Assembly: GCA_964458655.1 (NCBI GenBank)
Contig: CAYWJT010000033.1
Span: 1 to 29,463 of the forward strand
From: CAYWJT01 sp964458655
GTDB lineage: Bacteria > Acidobacteriota > Aminicenantia > Aminicenantales > Saccharicenantaceae
Direction: 5' to 3'
DNA: 29,463 nucleotides
Position 1 is the first letter of the stretch. Each line of letters opens with the position of its first letter. This document shows positions 6,905-14,658 of the stretch, piece after piece. The notes beneath the pieces are model-generated. The model saw only the letters and a program-made list of their open reading frames with translations, ran no database searches and was not told the DNA's origin. A program made the position numbers and the translations under genes.

Positions 6905-8587
6905 ATGAGGAAGACGTTCATAGGGAAAAAGGCCGCGCTGCTGCTCGTCGTGCTGGCGCTGGCCGCGGTCGGCTGGGCGGCGCTTTCCGCACGGGGTCAA
7001 CAGCCGCGGACCGATATCAGCGCGGCGCAGGCGGCCGAGCCGGAAAGCTGCACTTCGATCATGGCCGGACGGCTGGCCACTGCCGACGGCTCGGTCATAA
7101 CGTGTCATACCTGCGACGGGAACTACCGGCAGTGGGTGAACATAGTGCCGCGCCAGAAGTGGCCCGCCGGCTCGACCAACAAGGTCTACGAAGGCAAGAT
7201 GCACACGGAGACTCCCGCCGACCTTAGAGGGGTGCTCCTCAAAGGCGAAATCCCCCAGGTCCCGGAGACCTTCCGCTTCCTCAACACGGCCTATCCGGCC
7301 CTGAACGAGCACGGCCTGGCCATCGGCGAGACCACGATCGGCGGCCGGCAGGAGCTCGTCAACAACGAAGGCATGTTCATGATCGAAGAGATCGAGCGCC
7401 TGATGCTGGAGCGGACGAAGACGGCCCGCGAGGCCATCAAGCTGGCCGGCGAGCTGGTCAAGGAATACGGCTACGGCGATTACGGCGAGTGCCTGACCAT
7501 AGCCGACGGCAAGGAGGTCTGGCATTTCGAGATCATGGGCGCCGGCCCGCTGGAGAAAGGCGCCGTCTGGGCCGCGGTCCGCGTCCCGGACGACCACGTG
7601 GGCGTTTCGGCCAACATCCCGCGCATCGGCGAGCTCAACCTCAAGGACCCGGACCATTGCATGGCCTCCGAGAACGTTTTCCGGGTGGCCCAGGATATGG
7701 GCTGGTGGGACCCGGCCGGAGGCAAGCCCTTCAAGTTCTGGGAAGCCTACAGCGGCCGCAAGCCTTTCTCGACGCGCGAATACTACATCCTGAGCTCCCT
7801 GGCTCCCTATCTCAAGCTGGACGTGAACGCGGCCGAGCTGCCTTTCTCGGTCAAGCCGGCCAAGAAGGTCTCGGTCCGCGACATCCTGAGGATCTACCGG
7901 GATCCCTACGAAGGCACCGACCTCGACATGACCAAGAACCTGCTCGTGCCCAGGCGCGCCCCCATGAGGAAGCGCGACGCCCCGGCCGAACCCCAGCCTC
8001 AGCAGCCTGCGATGGTCGTAAGCCCGGTCGCGAGCGCCTGGATGCCCCGGGACATGATGAACCTGCTCAACGTCCTCAAGCCCGGCGCGGTCCAGCCGCA
8101 ACGCACGATCCCCATCTCGGCCTGCGCCTACGCCACCGTGATCCAGGTCCGCGGCTGGCTGCCCCCTTCCGTCGGCGCCGTCTGCTGGTTCGCTTTCGAC
8201 AACCCGGCGATGAGCGCCAGGATCCCCATCTTCGCGGGCACCACCGAGTTGCCGCCTTCATTTGAGGTCTGCGCCCAGCACAGATTCAGGCTGGATTCGG
8301 CGGCCTGGGCCTTCCGGCGGGCCAACCGGTTGGCGACTTTGAGGTGGGGGGAGACGAGGCAGATCGTCGAAGCCGTCGTCGCCGAGTTCGAGGAGAGGGC
8401 CTTCGCCGACCTGCCGCTCATCGAGAAAAAAGTCCAGGAGATCATGGCGGCCAAAGACCCGACGAAGGAACCTTTCACCGTGGAGGCCTACCTGACCAAG
8501 TACACGAACGACATGGCCAGGGCGGCGGTGCAGAGGTATCTGGAGCTCGGGGACAGGTTCTGGATGCTCTACGCCCGCGGCTTCTGA
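6905..8587 (+). CDS. Exported C69-family dipeptidase
   Basis: This 560-residue N-terminal-nucleophile peptidase cleaves dipeptides. A signal peptide covers residues 1-30 (KKAALLLVVLALAAVGWAAL), then a short pro-segment leads to the catalytic cysteine C49 in ESCTSIMAG, followed by ADGSVITCHTCD. In this family autocatalytic removal of the pro-segment exposes the cysteine. Further family marks are HGLAIGETTIGG, EVWHFEIMGAGP and VRVPDDHVGVSAN. AAGGAG lies 10 bases before the ATG. It is a lone gene with its own promoter. It is clearly diverged from the two tandem C69 genes at 20300-23803, which share a CDxGxCDxTW-like segment (DCGICDWTWRHVP) where this one has CDGNYRQWVNIVP. The export site (periplasm or outside) is inferred. 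Confidence 0.92.
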   Translation: MRKTFIGKKAALLLVVLALAAVGWAALSARGQQPRTDISAAQAAEPESCTSIMAGRLATADGSVITCHTCDGNYRQWVNIVPRQKWPAGSTNKVYEGKMHTETPADLRGVLLKGEIPQVPETFRFLNTAYPALNEHGLAIGETTIGGRQELVNNEGMFMIEEIERLMLERTKTAREAIKLAGELVKEYGYGDYGECLTIADGKEVWHFEIMGAGPLEKGAVWAAVRVPDDHVGVSANIPRIGELNLKDPDHCMASENVFRVAQDMGWWDPAGGKPFKFWEAYSGRKPFSTREYYILSSLAPYLKLDVNAAELPFSVKPAKKVSVRDILRIYRDPYEGTDLDMTKNLLVPRRAPMRKRDAPAEPQPQQPAMVVSPVASAWMPRDMMNLLNVLKPGAVQPQRTIPISACAYATVIQVRGWLPPSVGAVCWFAFDNPAMSARIPIFAGTTELPPSFEVCAQHRFRLDSAAWAFRRANRLATLRWGETRQIVEAVVAEFEERAFADLPLIEKKVQEIMAAKDPTKEPFTVEAYLTKYTNDMARAAVQRYLELGDRFWMLYARGF

Positions 8588-8604
8588 GTTCCCGCGCGGC
8601 CTGA

Positions 8605-8667
8605 GGTCGGGCCGAAAGGGCTCCAAAAGGGAAAAAGCCGTTCCTGGAAGCCCGCCTTCGCCCGACC
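8605..8667. terminator. Inverted repeat between convergent genes
   Basis: GGTCGGGC (8605-8612) and GCCCGACC (8660-8667) form a perfect 8-bp inverted repeat around 47 bases that contain smaller GGCT/AGCC pairs. It lies between the convergent dipeptidase and aminotransferase genes, so it may stop transcription from both sides. There is no clear T tract directly after the stem. Confidence 0.35.
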
Positions 8668-8672
8668 CTCCG

Positions 8673-9761
8673 TCAGATCGAGTACCGGTAGAGCTTCATG
8701 CCGGCCGGCAGCCTGGCCTGGCCCTTGTAAACGTTCCAGTAATAGGCCTTGGCCTCGGCCAGGGCGGCGTAAACGGCGTGGCCCGTATCGGGCTCGTGGA
8801 CGGCGATCGGCCGCCTGGCCTCGTCGATGCAAACGAGCTTCTCGGCGCGGTTCATGATGCCGGCCGTCCCGATGCTCGCGGCGACCGCCAGTTCGCGCGC
8901 CGAAACACGGTCGATGAGCTCTCCGTAAGACATGTGCCTTTCCTCGACCCGGAAGCCCATTTCGCGCAGGATGGTGACCATGCCCTGGATGGTCACCGAG
9001 GGCAGGATGAGCTCGCTTTCCGGGATCTTGACGACCGTGCCGTCCTTCAGCCCGAACAGGCAGCAGGAGGAATCCCATTCTGTGATGCGCCTGTCCCGGA
9101 GCGGAAGGTGCGTCAGGTCGTCGAGGAAGAGGGCGGCCGCGGCCCCGGGCACGATCTCGGACGCGGATTCGATGGCTTTGAGGCTGATGAGGTAGTTGAC
9201 GCCCAGCTTGAGCCAGCCTGTCTTGTTGACGCTCGAGGCCCGGACAAGATGCGGTATGACCACGCCGATGAAGGGTTCGCCGAGGTAGTTGTCGTATCTC
9301 GAGAAGATGGCCCTGACGGCCGGCCGGCCGGGGAAGGTGACGCCCATGCTCTGCTCTTCGTCGACAGTGAACGGCCGCAGGTAGCCCTGGGCGCCGTCGT
9401 CGGCCATCCGCTCCAGGAATGGCCGGATGGTCGGGTGTTTGAAGTAGAGGTTGATGAAGACGTTCTCGAGCTCCTCGACGGAAGGCACGAGCCCGCGCTG
9501 CGCGCGGCTGAGGTTGAACTCCAGGCCGCGGCGGAAGCGCTCCAGGTTCTTGTGCCAGTTGAGGAAGGTCACTTCCAGTCCGCCCTGACCGGTCCGGCGG
9601 CAGAAGAAGCGGATGCCCTCGAAGCAGAGGATGGCCGCGTAGAATATGCTTCGCGAAACGGCGAATACCTTCGCGTCGGGCTCCTGCAGCTCGAATTTCT
9701 TTTCGTTCAGGTCGTAGCGCATCTGGCCCGGCGCCCACTTGACGCCCTCGAACTTGGCCAT
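8673..9761 (-). CDS. Class IV PLP aminotransferase (branched-chain type)
   Basis: This 362-residue cytoplasmic enzyme resembles branched-chain amino-acid aminotransferases, which move the amino group between Leu/Ile/Val and 2-oxoglutarate. Family marks in order are CFEGIRFFCR (residues 46-55), YLRPFTVDEEQSMGV (127-141), the PLP lysine K185 in LKLGVNYLISLKA, and IGTAGIMN (297-304). Several normally conserved spots differ (GVNYLISL for GGNYAASL), so substrate preference may be shifted. AGGAGGGAC precedes the ATG at ideal distance. It is the last gene of the operon that starts near 12748, 20 bases after the S9 peptidase, consistent with a role in using the released amino acids. Confidence 0.85.
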   Translation of the reverse strand: MAKFEGVKWAPGQMRYDLNEKKFELQEPDAKVFAVSRSIFYAAILCFEGIRFFCRRTGQGGLEVTFLNWHKNLERFRRGLEFNLSRAQRGLVPSVEELENVFINLYFKHPTIRPFLERMADDGAQGYLRPFTVDEEQSMGVTFPGRPAVRAIFSRYDNYLGEPFIGVVIPHLVRASSVNKTGWLKLGVNYLISLKAIESASEIVPGAAAALFLDDLTHLPLRDRRITEWDSSCCLFGLKDGTVVKIPESELILPSVTIQGMVTILREMGFRVEERHMSYGELIDRVSARELAVAASIGTAGIMNRAEKLVCIDEARRPIAVHEPDTGHAVYAALAEAKAYYWNVYKGQARLPAGMKLYRYSI

Positions 9762-9781
9762 GATCGTCCCTCCTGTCCGGC

Positions 9782-11983
9782 TTATTTAATCTCGGGTTTG
9801 AGGTGCTCTATGAAATATTCCACCCTGGACTCGGCGTACCTGGGGAACGCGACGCCGTGCTGCTGCTCCGGATAGATCATCAGGTCGAACTTCTTGTTCT
9901 CCTTGAGCAGCGCCTGGACAAGCTGGATGGTGTTGCCGGGATGGACGTTGTCGTCGACCGCGCCATGATGTATGAACAGCTTGCCCTTGAGGTTCTTGGC
10001 GTAGGTCAGGCATGAGCCTTTCTCGTAGCCTTCGGGGTTGTCCTCGGGCCTGCGCATGTAGCGCTCGGTGTAGATCGAGTCGTAGTTGCGCCAATCGGTC
10101 ACCGGCGCGCCGGCGACCCCAACGTGGAATACATCGGGGGCCTTGAGCAGGCAGAGGGCGGTGAAATAGCCGCCGTAGGAATGGCCGAAGATGCCCACCC
10201 GGCCGGCGTCGACATACGGCCTTGAGGCCAGGGCTTTGACGAAGGCCACGTGGTCCTCGAATTCCACCTGTCCGAGCTTCAGGTAGTGGAGGTTCTGGAA
10301 GGTCTTGCCGCGTCCGGACACCCCGCGGTAGTCGCAAACCGCCACCAGGAAGCCGAGTTGGGCCAGGGTCTGGTTGCCGTCGGTCATCTTGTAGGTGTTG
10401 ACGACGCCCTTGGAGCCCGGCCCGCCATAGATGGACAGGATGAGCGGATATTTCTTGCCCGGGTCGAAACCGGCCGGGAAATAGAGCAGGGCGTCGAGGT
10501 CATAGAGCCCGTCTGAGGACTTGAAAGTGAAGTGCTCGGGCTTGATGAGGCCGAGCTGGTCGAACTCGGGCGCGGCGACGGCCTGGCCGATCACGGCGAG
10601 TTCCTGGCCGTCCGCCCGTTTCAGAACCGTCCTCTGCGGCCGGTCGAAGCTCGAAAAGGAATCGGTGTAATAGCCGAAGCCGGGCGCGAAGGAGACTTGG
10701 TGCGAACCTGGTTCCTTGGTCAATTTAGCGAAGCCGGTGCCGTCGAGCTTGACCCGGTAGAGATGGGTTTCGGTGCCGTTCTGCTCGCTGCCGGTGAAGT
10801 AGACGACCTGCTTGGCCTCGTCCACTCCCAGGATGCCGCGCACAGGCAGCCTGGCCGCGGTCAGCTGCTTCAGCAGCCTGCCCGAGATGTCGTAGAGGTA
10901 GATCTCCCGCCAGCCGCTCCTCTCCGACGTCCAGATGAAACGGCGGTTGTCGTTCAGGAAGATGAGGTCGGTCTGTTCGTCTATGTAGCAGGGGTCGTCG
11001 TCCCTGAGGATGAGCCTGGACTTGCCGGTGGCCGGGTCGGCCCCCAGCACCTCAACCCGGTTCTGAAGCCGGTTCAGGCGGTGGAAGGTGAACTCCCTGC
11101 CGTCCGGAGTCCATTTGCCCCGGTAAAGATAGACGTCCAGGTTGTCGCCGGTCTCGAGCCTTGTGATCTTCTTTGTCGCCACGTCGACTATGAAGAGTCT
11201 GACGATGGGGTTGTTGGCGCCGGGCTTGGGATATGACATAAGCTCCAGCCGGGGCATCGGGGTGACGTCGTGGACGATAGGATACTTGGCCACAGGGCTC
11301 TCGTCGAACTGCATGAAAGCGATCTTCTTGGAGTCGGGCGACCACCAGAAGGCCTCGTACTGGCCCAGCTCCTCAGGGTAGACCCAGTCAGGGAAGCCGT
11401 TGCGCAGGTCGGCGTGGCCGTCTGTGGTCAGGGCCCGCTCGTTGCCGTCCATGTCCTTGACGTAGAGGTTGTAATCGCGGGCGAAGGCCCGGAACTTCAG
11501 GTCGGGGGAGAGGACCTCTCCGTAAGCCCTTCCCCGTACGCCGGTAGTCGTCCTTTCGGGCTCCCAGAAAAGCAGCTTCTTCGTCTCCAGGTCGTAGATG
11601 AAGGCCTTGTTGAACCCGGAGAAGGTTATCTTTTTCCCGCTGTCAAGGTAATCGAAGCGGTTGAAGAACAGCTTCTGTTCGTTCCGTCCGGTCGCGGCGT
11701 TGACGGCCGCCAGGACGGCCGCGTCGTCGAAAAGGGGAGTCTTGACGCCCGTCTCTATATCCACCCTTTTGAAGGTGCCGTCCTCGAAGATGAAATGGCC
11801 CGCGCCGTCCGGCGTCCAGTTGAGCCGCATCAGGCCTTCGAACTTGACCAGGTTGCGGCCTTCGCGGCGCAGCTTGTCGTAGAGGGCCCTGCCGGTCGGC
11901 TTTTCCTGCGGCCGAGCTTGGAGGGCCAGGCAGGCGGCCAGGAGCAGGGCCAGGGCCGGGACGAATGCCCATTTTCTTTTCAT
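9782..11983 (-). CDS. Exported S9 prolyl peptidase, dipeptidyl-peptidase IV-like
   Basis: This 733-residue serine peptidase removes dipeptides, typically X-Pro, from peptide N-termini. A signal peptide spans residues 1-23. An eight-bladed-propeller-type N-terminal region follows, with DWVYPEELGQYEAFWWSPD, which carries the paired glutamates used to hold the substrate amino group. The C-terminal alpha/beta-hydrolase domain has the nucleophile S602 in GHSYGGY, the likely Asp D677 in VDDNVHPG and H709 in QQHGVA. Length and layout match DPP IV-like enzymes. AAGGAGG lies 6 bases before the ATG. The start is 10 bases after the cyclophilin stop and the stop is 20 bases before the aminotransferase, so the three form one transcription unit. 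Confidence 0.95.
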   Translation of the reverse strand: MKRKWAFVPALALLLAACLALQARPQEKPTGRALYDKLRREGRNLVKFEGLMRLNWTPDGAGHFIFEDGTFKRVDIETGVKTPLFDDAAVLAAVNAATGRNEQKLFFNRFDYLDSGKKITFSGFNKAFIYDLETKKLLFWEPERTTTGVRGRAYGEVLSPDLKFRAFARDYNLYVKDMDGNERALTTDGHADLRNGFPDWVYPEELGQYEAFWWSPDSKKIAFMQFDESPVAKYPIVHDVTPMPRLELMSYPKPGANNPIVRLFIVDVATKKITRLETGDNLDVYLYRGKWTPDGREFTFHRLNRLQNRVEVLGADPATGKSRLILRDDDPCYIDEQTDLIFLNDNRRFIWTSERSGWREIYLYDISGRLLKQLTAARLPVRGILGVDEAKQVVYFTGSEQNGTETHLYRVKLDGTGFAKLTKEPGSHQVSFAPGFGYYTDSFSSFDRPQRTVLKRADGQELAVIGQAVAAPEFDQLGLIKPEHFTFKSSDGLYDLDALLYFPAGFDPGKKYPLILSIYGGPGSKGVVNTYKMTDGNQTLAQLGFLVAVCDYRGVSGRGKTFQNLHYLKLGQVEFEDHVAFVKALASRPYVDAGRVGIFGHSYGGYFTALCLLKAPDVFHVGVAGAPVTDWRNYDSIYTERYMRRPEDNPEGYEKGSCLTYAKNLKGKLFIHHGAVDDNVHPGNTIQLVQALLKENKKFDLMIYPEQQHGVAFPRYAESRVEYFIEHLKPEIK

Positions 11984-11993
11984 GGATGCCTCC

Positions 11994-12608
11994 TTATCGC
12001 TTCGCTTCCTTTTTTATCGCGGCCCGGCGGACAGAGATTATTCTGACCGGCGGCTCGAGCTGCTGGCCGCGGGCCGGGGAGCGGTGGATCATCTCGACGA
12101 CTTCCATGCCGGAGACGACCTTTCCGAAGGCCGCGAAACCCTGGCCGTCCGGGTTGCGCCGGCCCCCGTAGTCGAGCTCCGGCTGGTCGCCGACGCAAAT
12201 GAAGAAGGATGAGGTCGCCGACCCCGGCGCCGACCTGGCCATGGAGACGGCGCCGTGCTCGTGGCGAAGGCCGGTCACGGACGTGGGCTCGTGTTCGATG
12301 GCCGGAAAGCATTTTGCGGCTTCGAGCATGCCCCCTTGGATGACCTCGATCCGGACCGCGTCGTTCGGCTGGTTGTCGAGCCTGACGGTGCGGTGGAAAG
12401 TAGAGCCGTCGTAAAGCCCGGCGTCGACGTAGCACAGGAAGTTGGCAACCGTGATTGGGGCCTGGGACGGGAAAACGATCAGGCGGATCTCGCCCAGTTC
12501 CATCAGGATGACCACCTCCGGGTCTTCACCGGTGCCCGGCGCGAGCGGAGCCGCTGTCATCAGGACGGCGACGAGCGAGAGCGCGGCCCTCGTCATGGAA
12601 AGTTTCAC
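11994..12608 (-). CDS. Exported cyclophilin-type peptidyl-prolyl isomerase
   Basis: This 204-residue protein catalyses cis/trans isomerisation of peptidyl-proline bonds and probably assists folding of exported proteins. An N-terminal signal segment (residues 1-25) precedes the cyclophilin domain, with ITVANFLCYVDAGLYDGSTF, the FHR active-site arginine, VIQGGM, ATSSFFICVGD and FAAFGKVVSGMEVV. The GTG start at 12608 is chosen because GGGAGGG sits 7 bases upstream. The GTG overlaps the stop of a 47-residue ORF (GTGA), suggesting coupled translation. It is followed by the S9 peptidase gene after 10 bases; a prolyl isomerase next to a prolyl peptidase is a sensible pair. Confidence 0.92.
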   Translation of the reverse strand: MKLSMTRAALSLVAVLMTAAPLAPGTGEDPEVVILMELGEIRLIVFPSQAPITVANFLCYVDAGLYDGSTFHRTVRLDNQPNDAVRIEVIQGGMLEAAKCFPAIEHEPTSVTGLRHEHGAVSMARSAPGSATSSFFICVGDQPELDYGGRRNPDGQGFAAFGKVVSGMEVVEMIHRSPARGQQLEPPVRIISVRRAAIKKEAKR

Positions 12609-12748
12609 TTCTTGTCCCTCCCGGGATGTCCCTTCGGTTGCCGGGCGAGCTCGCCGGCGGCCGTTCTAAGGTAAATGCGGCACGTGCCGGAGGCGTCGAC
12701 TCCCAGCATGGGGAAGCTGCGGACAACGTTGTGTATCCTATCGATCAA
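12605..12748 (-). CDS. Small 47-residue protein coupled to cyclophilin
   Basis: No family is recognised. A TTG codon at 12748 is preceded by GGAG at 7 bases. The frame reads 47 residues, soluble and basic, with YLRTAAGELARQPKG and a KK end. Its TGA overlaps the cyclophilin GTG start by the four bases GTGA, a hallmark of coupled genes. An internal ATG at 12709 would give a 34-residue form. It fills about half of the 301-base gap between the old yellow enzyme and cyclophilin genes. The other half (about 12750-12909) shows only an AT-richer patch near 12770-12785 without a clean promoter. It could be a leader peptide or a real small protein. Confidence 0.5.
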   Translation of the reverse strand: MIDRIHNVVRSFPMLGVDASGTCRIYLRTAAGELARQPKGHPGRDKK

Positions 12749-12909
12749 GCGGCGACTCCGGAATACTCCACTTTATTAAATCCCTGACTGAAATTCAAGG
12801 GAAAACAAGGGATGGGTGCCCGAGGGTTTTGTGAGGGGGAATGGGGAGGGGCGCCTTTCAGGGACGGCTTTGGCGCCGCCGTTATGGACGAGTGCTAGAC
12901 CGGCTTGGA

Positions 12910-14013
12910 TCAGCGCGGCCCGGCGCAGCGTATGCCGCGGGGGTTGAAGCACTTGTTGCAGGAGACGCAGTCGGAAGCGGCGGTAATGTTCTCTTTGAAG
13001 CTCTTGACGAGGTAAGGGTCGCGGATGAAAGGCCGGCTCATGGCGACCATGTCGACCAAACCGCGCTCGATCATCTCCAGCGCCACGCGCAGCGTCCGTA
13101 TGCCGCCCAGGCCGATGACCGGAACGCCGACGGAACTCTTTATCAGGGCCGCGTTACGGACGAAGTAGCCCTCTTCGGATTCGGGCCGCCGGCCCGGCCA
13201 GACCGAACCGCGTCCCGCCTCCGCCATGCCGCCCGACACCTCTATGGCGTCGACGCCGGCCTTCTCGGCAAGCCCTGCGACGACGACGGCTTCCTGCACT
13301 TCGAGGCCGCCCTGCCGGAGCAGGTCGCTCGAGTTCAGCTTGACGGCCACGGGGAAGTCGCGGCCGCAAGCGGCCTTGATGCCCGATATGACCTCGGCGA
13401 GGAACCTGCTCCTGTTCTCCGTGCTGCCGCCCCATTCGTCGACGCGGCGGTTGGTATGTGGCGAAAGGAAGGACGACACCAGGTAGCCGTGCGCGGCGTG
13501 AACTTGGACACCGTCGAACCCGGCCGCTCTGGCACGCTCGGCGGCCGATATGAAAGCCTGAACGAGTTCCCGTATTTCAACCGCTTCCAGCTCCCGCGGC
13601 ATGACCCTGGAAACCGGGTCGTAGACCGCGGAAGGGGAGACCGGCGTCGTTCCGCACAGGCTGCGTTTGGTTTGCCGGCCGGCGTGCGCGAGCTGCAGGA
13701 AGACCCGGGAAGGCCCGCTGCCGTGCACGGCCGCGGCGAGCGAAGCCAGTCCGGCTATGAACTTGTCGTCATGAACGGCGATCTGCCTCGGACTGGCCTT
13801 GCCGGCCGGATGAACGAAGGCGTGGCCGGTCATGATCAGCCCGACCGCGCCCCTGGAAAGCTCCGAATACAGGTGGAGTTGTCTTGCCGTCACCAGGCCG
13901 TCGGAGGCGGCCATGTAGTCGTGGGTGGCCGAGCGGACGAACCGGTTGACGATTTCGATCTTGCCGACCCGGCAGGGCGTAAACAGGATGGACATCGGTT
14001 GGTATTCTGCCAT
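12910..14013 (-). CDS. Old yellow enzyme family NADH:flavin oxidoreductase
   Basis: This 367-residue FMN-dependent TIM-barrel reductase reduces activated C=C bonds such as enones or enoyl compounds using NAD(P)H. Marks in order are VNRFVRSATHDYMA, FLQLAHAGRQ (106-113), the substrate-anion pair H172/H175 in VHAAHGYLVSSFLSP, NRRVDEWGGS, VIGLGGIRT and MVAMSRPFIRDP. The last 20 residues carry four cysteines (349, 352, 355, 363; CVSCNKC...C), resembling the 4Fe-4S site of 2,4-dienoyl-CoA reductase, yet the flavodoxin/NAD domain of that enzyme is absent. The ATG at 14013 was chosen; 13995 is a possible alternative. Ribosome sites for both are weak. A longer upstream frame is antisense to the deacylase gene and is rejected. 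Confidence 0.9.
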   Translation of the reverse strand: MAEYQPMSILFTPCRVGKIEIVNRFVRSATHDYMAASDGLVTARQLHLYSELSRGAVGLIMTGHAFVHPAGKASPRQIAVHDDKFIAGLASLAAAVHGSGPSRVFLQLAHAGRQTKRSLCGTTPVSPSAVYDPVSRVMPRELEAVEIRELVQAFISAAERARAAGFDGVQVHAAHGYLVSSFLSPHTNRRVDEWGGSTENRSRFLAEVISGIKAACGRDFPVAVKLNSSDLLRQGGLEVQEAVVVAGLAEKAGVDAIEVSGGMAEAGRGSVWPGRRPESEEGYFVRNAALIKSSVGVPVIGLGGIRTLRVALEMIERGLVDMVAMSRPFIRDPYLVKSFKENITAASDCVSCNKCFNPRGIRCAGPR

Positions 14014-14068
14014 AAATCCCGCCAGACAGGAAGGACGTTCCCGTAAGCGGCGTTCGGACGGCCCGGGG

Positions 14069-14097
14069 TTGCTTCTCGCGCCGGCCGCTGATATCAT
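14069..14097 (+). promoter_or_regulatory. Promoter of the deacylase operon
   Basis: TTGCTT (14069-14074), a 17-base spacer and TATCAT (14092-14097), with a start expected near 14104, 27 bases before the ATG. It lies in the 117-base region between the divergent old yellow enzyme and deacylase genes. Confidence 0.55.
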
Positions 14098-14130
14098 CGA
14101 GCCGGTCCGTGAAGGGCCGCTGAGACGGGC

Positions 14131-14652
14131 ATGAACGAAGACCAGGCCAGGACGCAGGAAGAGAAGGTCGAGGCCTTTCTGAAAGGCCTGGGCATCGAAT
14201 TCGTGCGTATCGAGCACCCGCCGGCCGCCACAGTGGAAGAGGCCGAAAGATACTGGACAGGCCTGCGCGGCGCCCACGTCAAGAACATCTTCCTGCGCAA
14301 CTGGAAGGGCAACAGGCATTACCTGCTGCTCGTCGAAGCCGGCAAGAAAGTCGACCTGAAGCATCTCAACCGTGTGCTCGGAGAGGACCGCTTGAGCTTC
14401 GCCTCGGAGCGCCGGCTGAGGGCCTGCCTCGGCGTTTCGCCCGGCGCGGTTTCGCCGTTCGGTTTGATAAACGACGTTGGAAAGGAGGTCCAGGTCATCA
14501 TAGACGACGACCTCAGGAGCAGCCCCTATCTGGCCTTCCACCCGAACGTGAACACCGCCACCCTGGAAATATCAGGGGCGGATTTCATAAAATACCTCGA
14601 GGCCTGCGGCCACCGGGTCCGCTGGCTGGAACTTCGCGAAAAGGAGGCTTGA
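14131..14652 (+). CDS. YbaK/ProX-type aminoacyl-tRNA deacylase
   Basis: This 173-residue cytoplasmic editing enzyme hydrolyses wrongly charged tRNA. It matches the stand-alone INS-like (YbaK/ProX) fold: AHVKNIFLRNWKG with the family lysine, HYLLLVEAGKKVDLK, LGVSPGAVSPFGLIND and FHPNVNTATLEIS. These segments are closest to the ProX/PrdX (ProXp-ala) branch, which clears Ala-tRNA(Pro), but the tRNA target is inferred. The ATG at 14131 follows a 17-base-spaced promoter by 33 bases; GAAGGG (14111-14116) is a rather distant ribosome site. The next gene starts 6 bases after its stop, and the Shine-Dalgarno for that gene lies inside this one. Confidence 0.9.
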   Translation: MNEDQARTQEEKVEAFLKGLGIEFVRIEHPPAATVEEAERYWTGLRGAHVKNIFLRNWKGNRHYLLLVEAGKKVDLKHLNRVLGEDRLSFASERRLRACLGVSPGAVSPFGLINDVGKEVQVIIDDDLRSSPYLAFHPNVNTATLEISGADFIKYLEACGHRVRWLELREKEA

Positions 14653-14658
14653 CGAGCC

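Noticed and set aside
12841..14046. 401-codon open frame on the plus strand
   Set aside because: Antisense to the old yellow enzyme gene, whose motifs are complete.
14014..14541. Upstream extension of the old yellow enzyme frame
   Set aside because: It runs antisense through the YbaK/ProX gene and adds residues with no similarity to the family; the ATG at 14013 gives the normal length.
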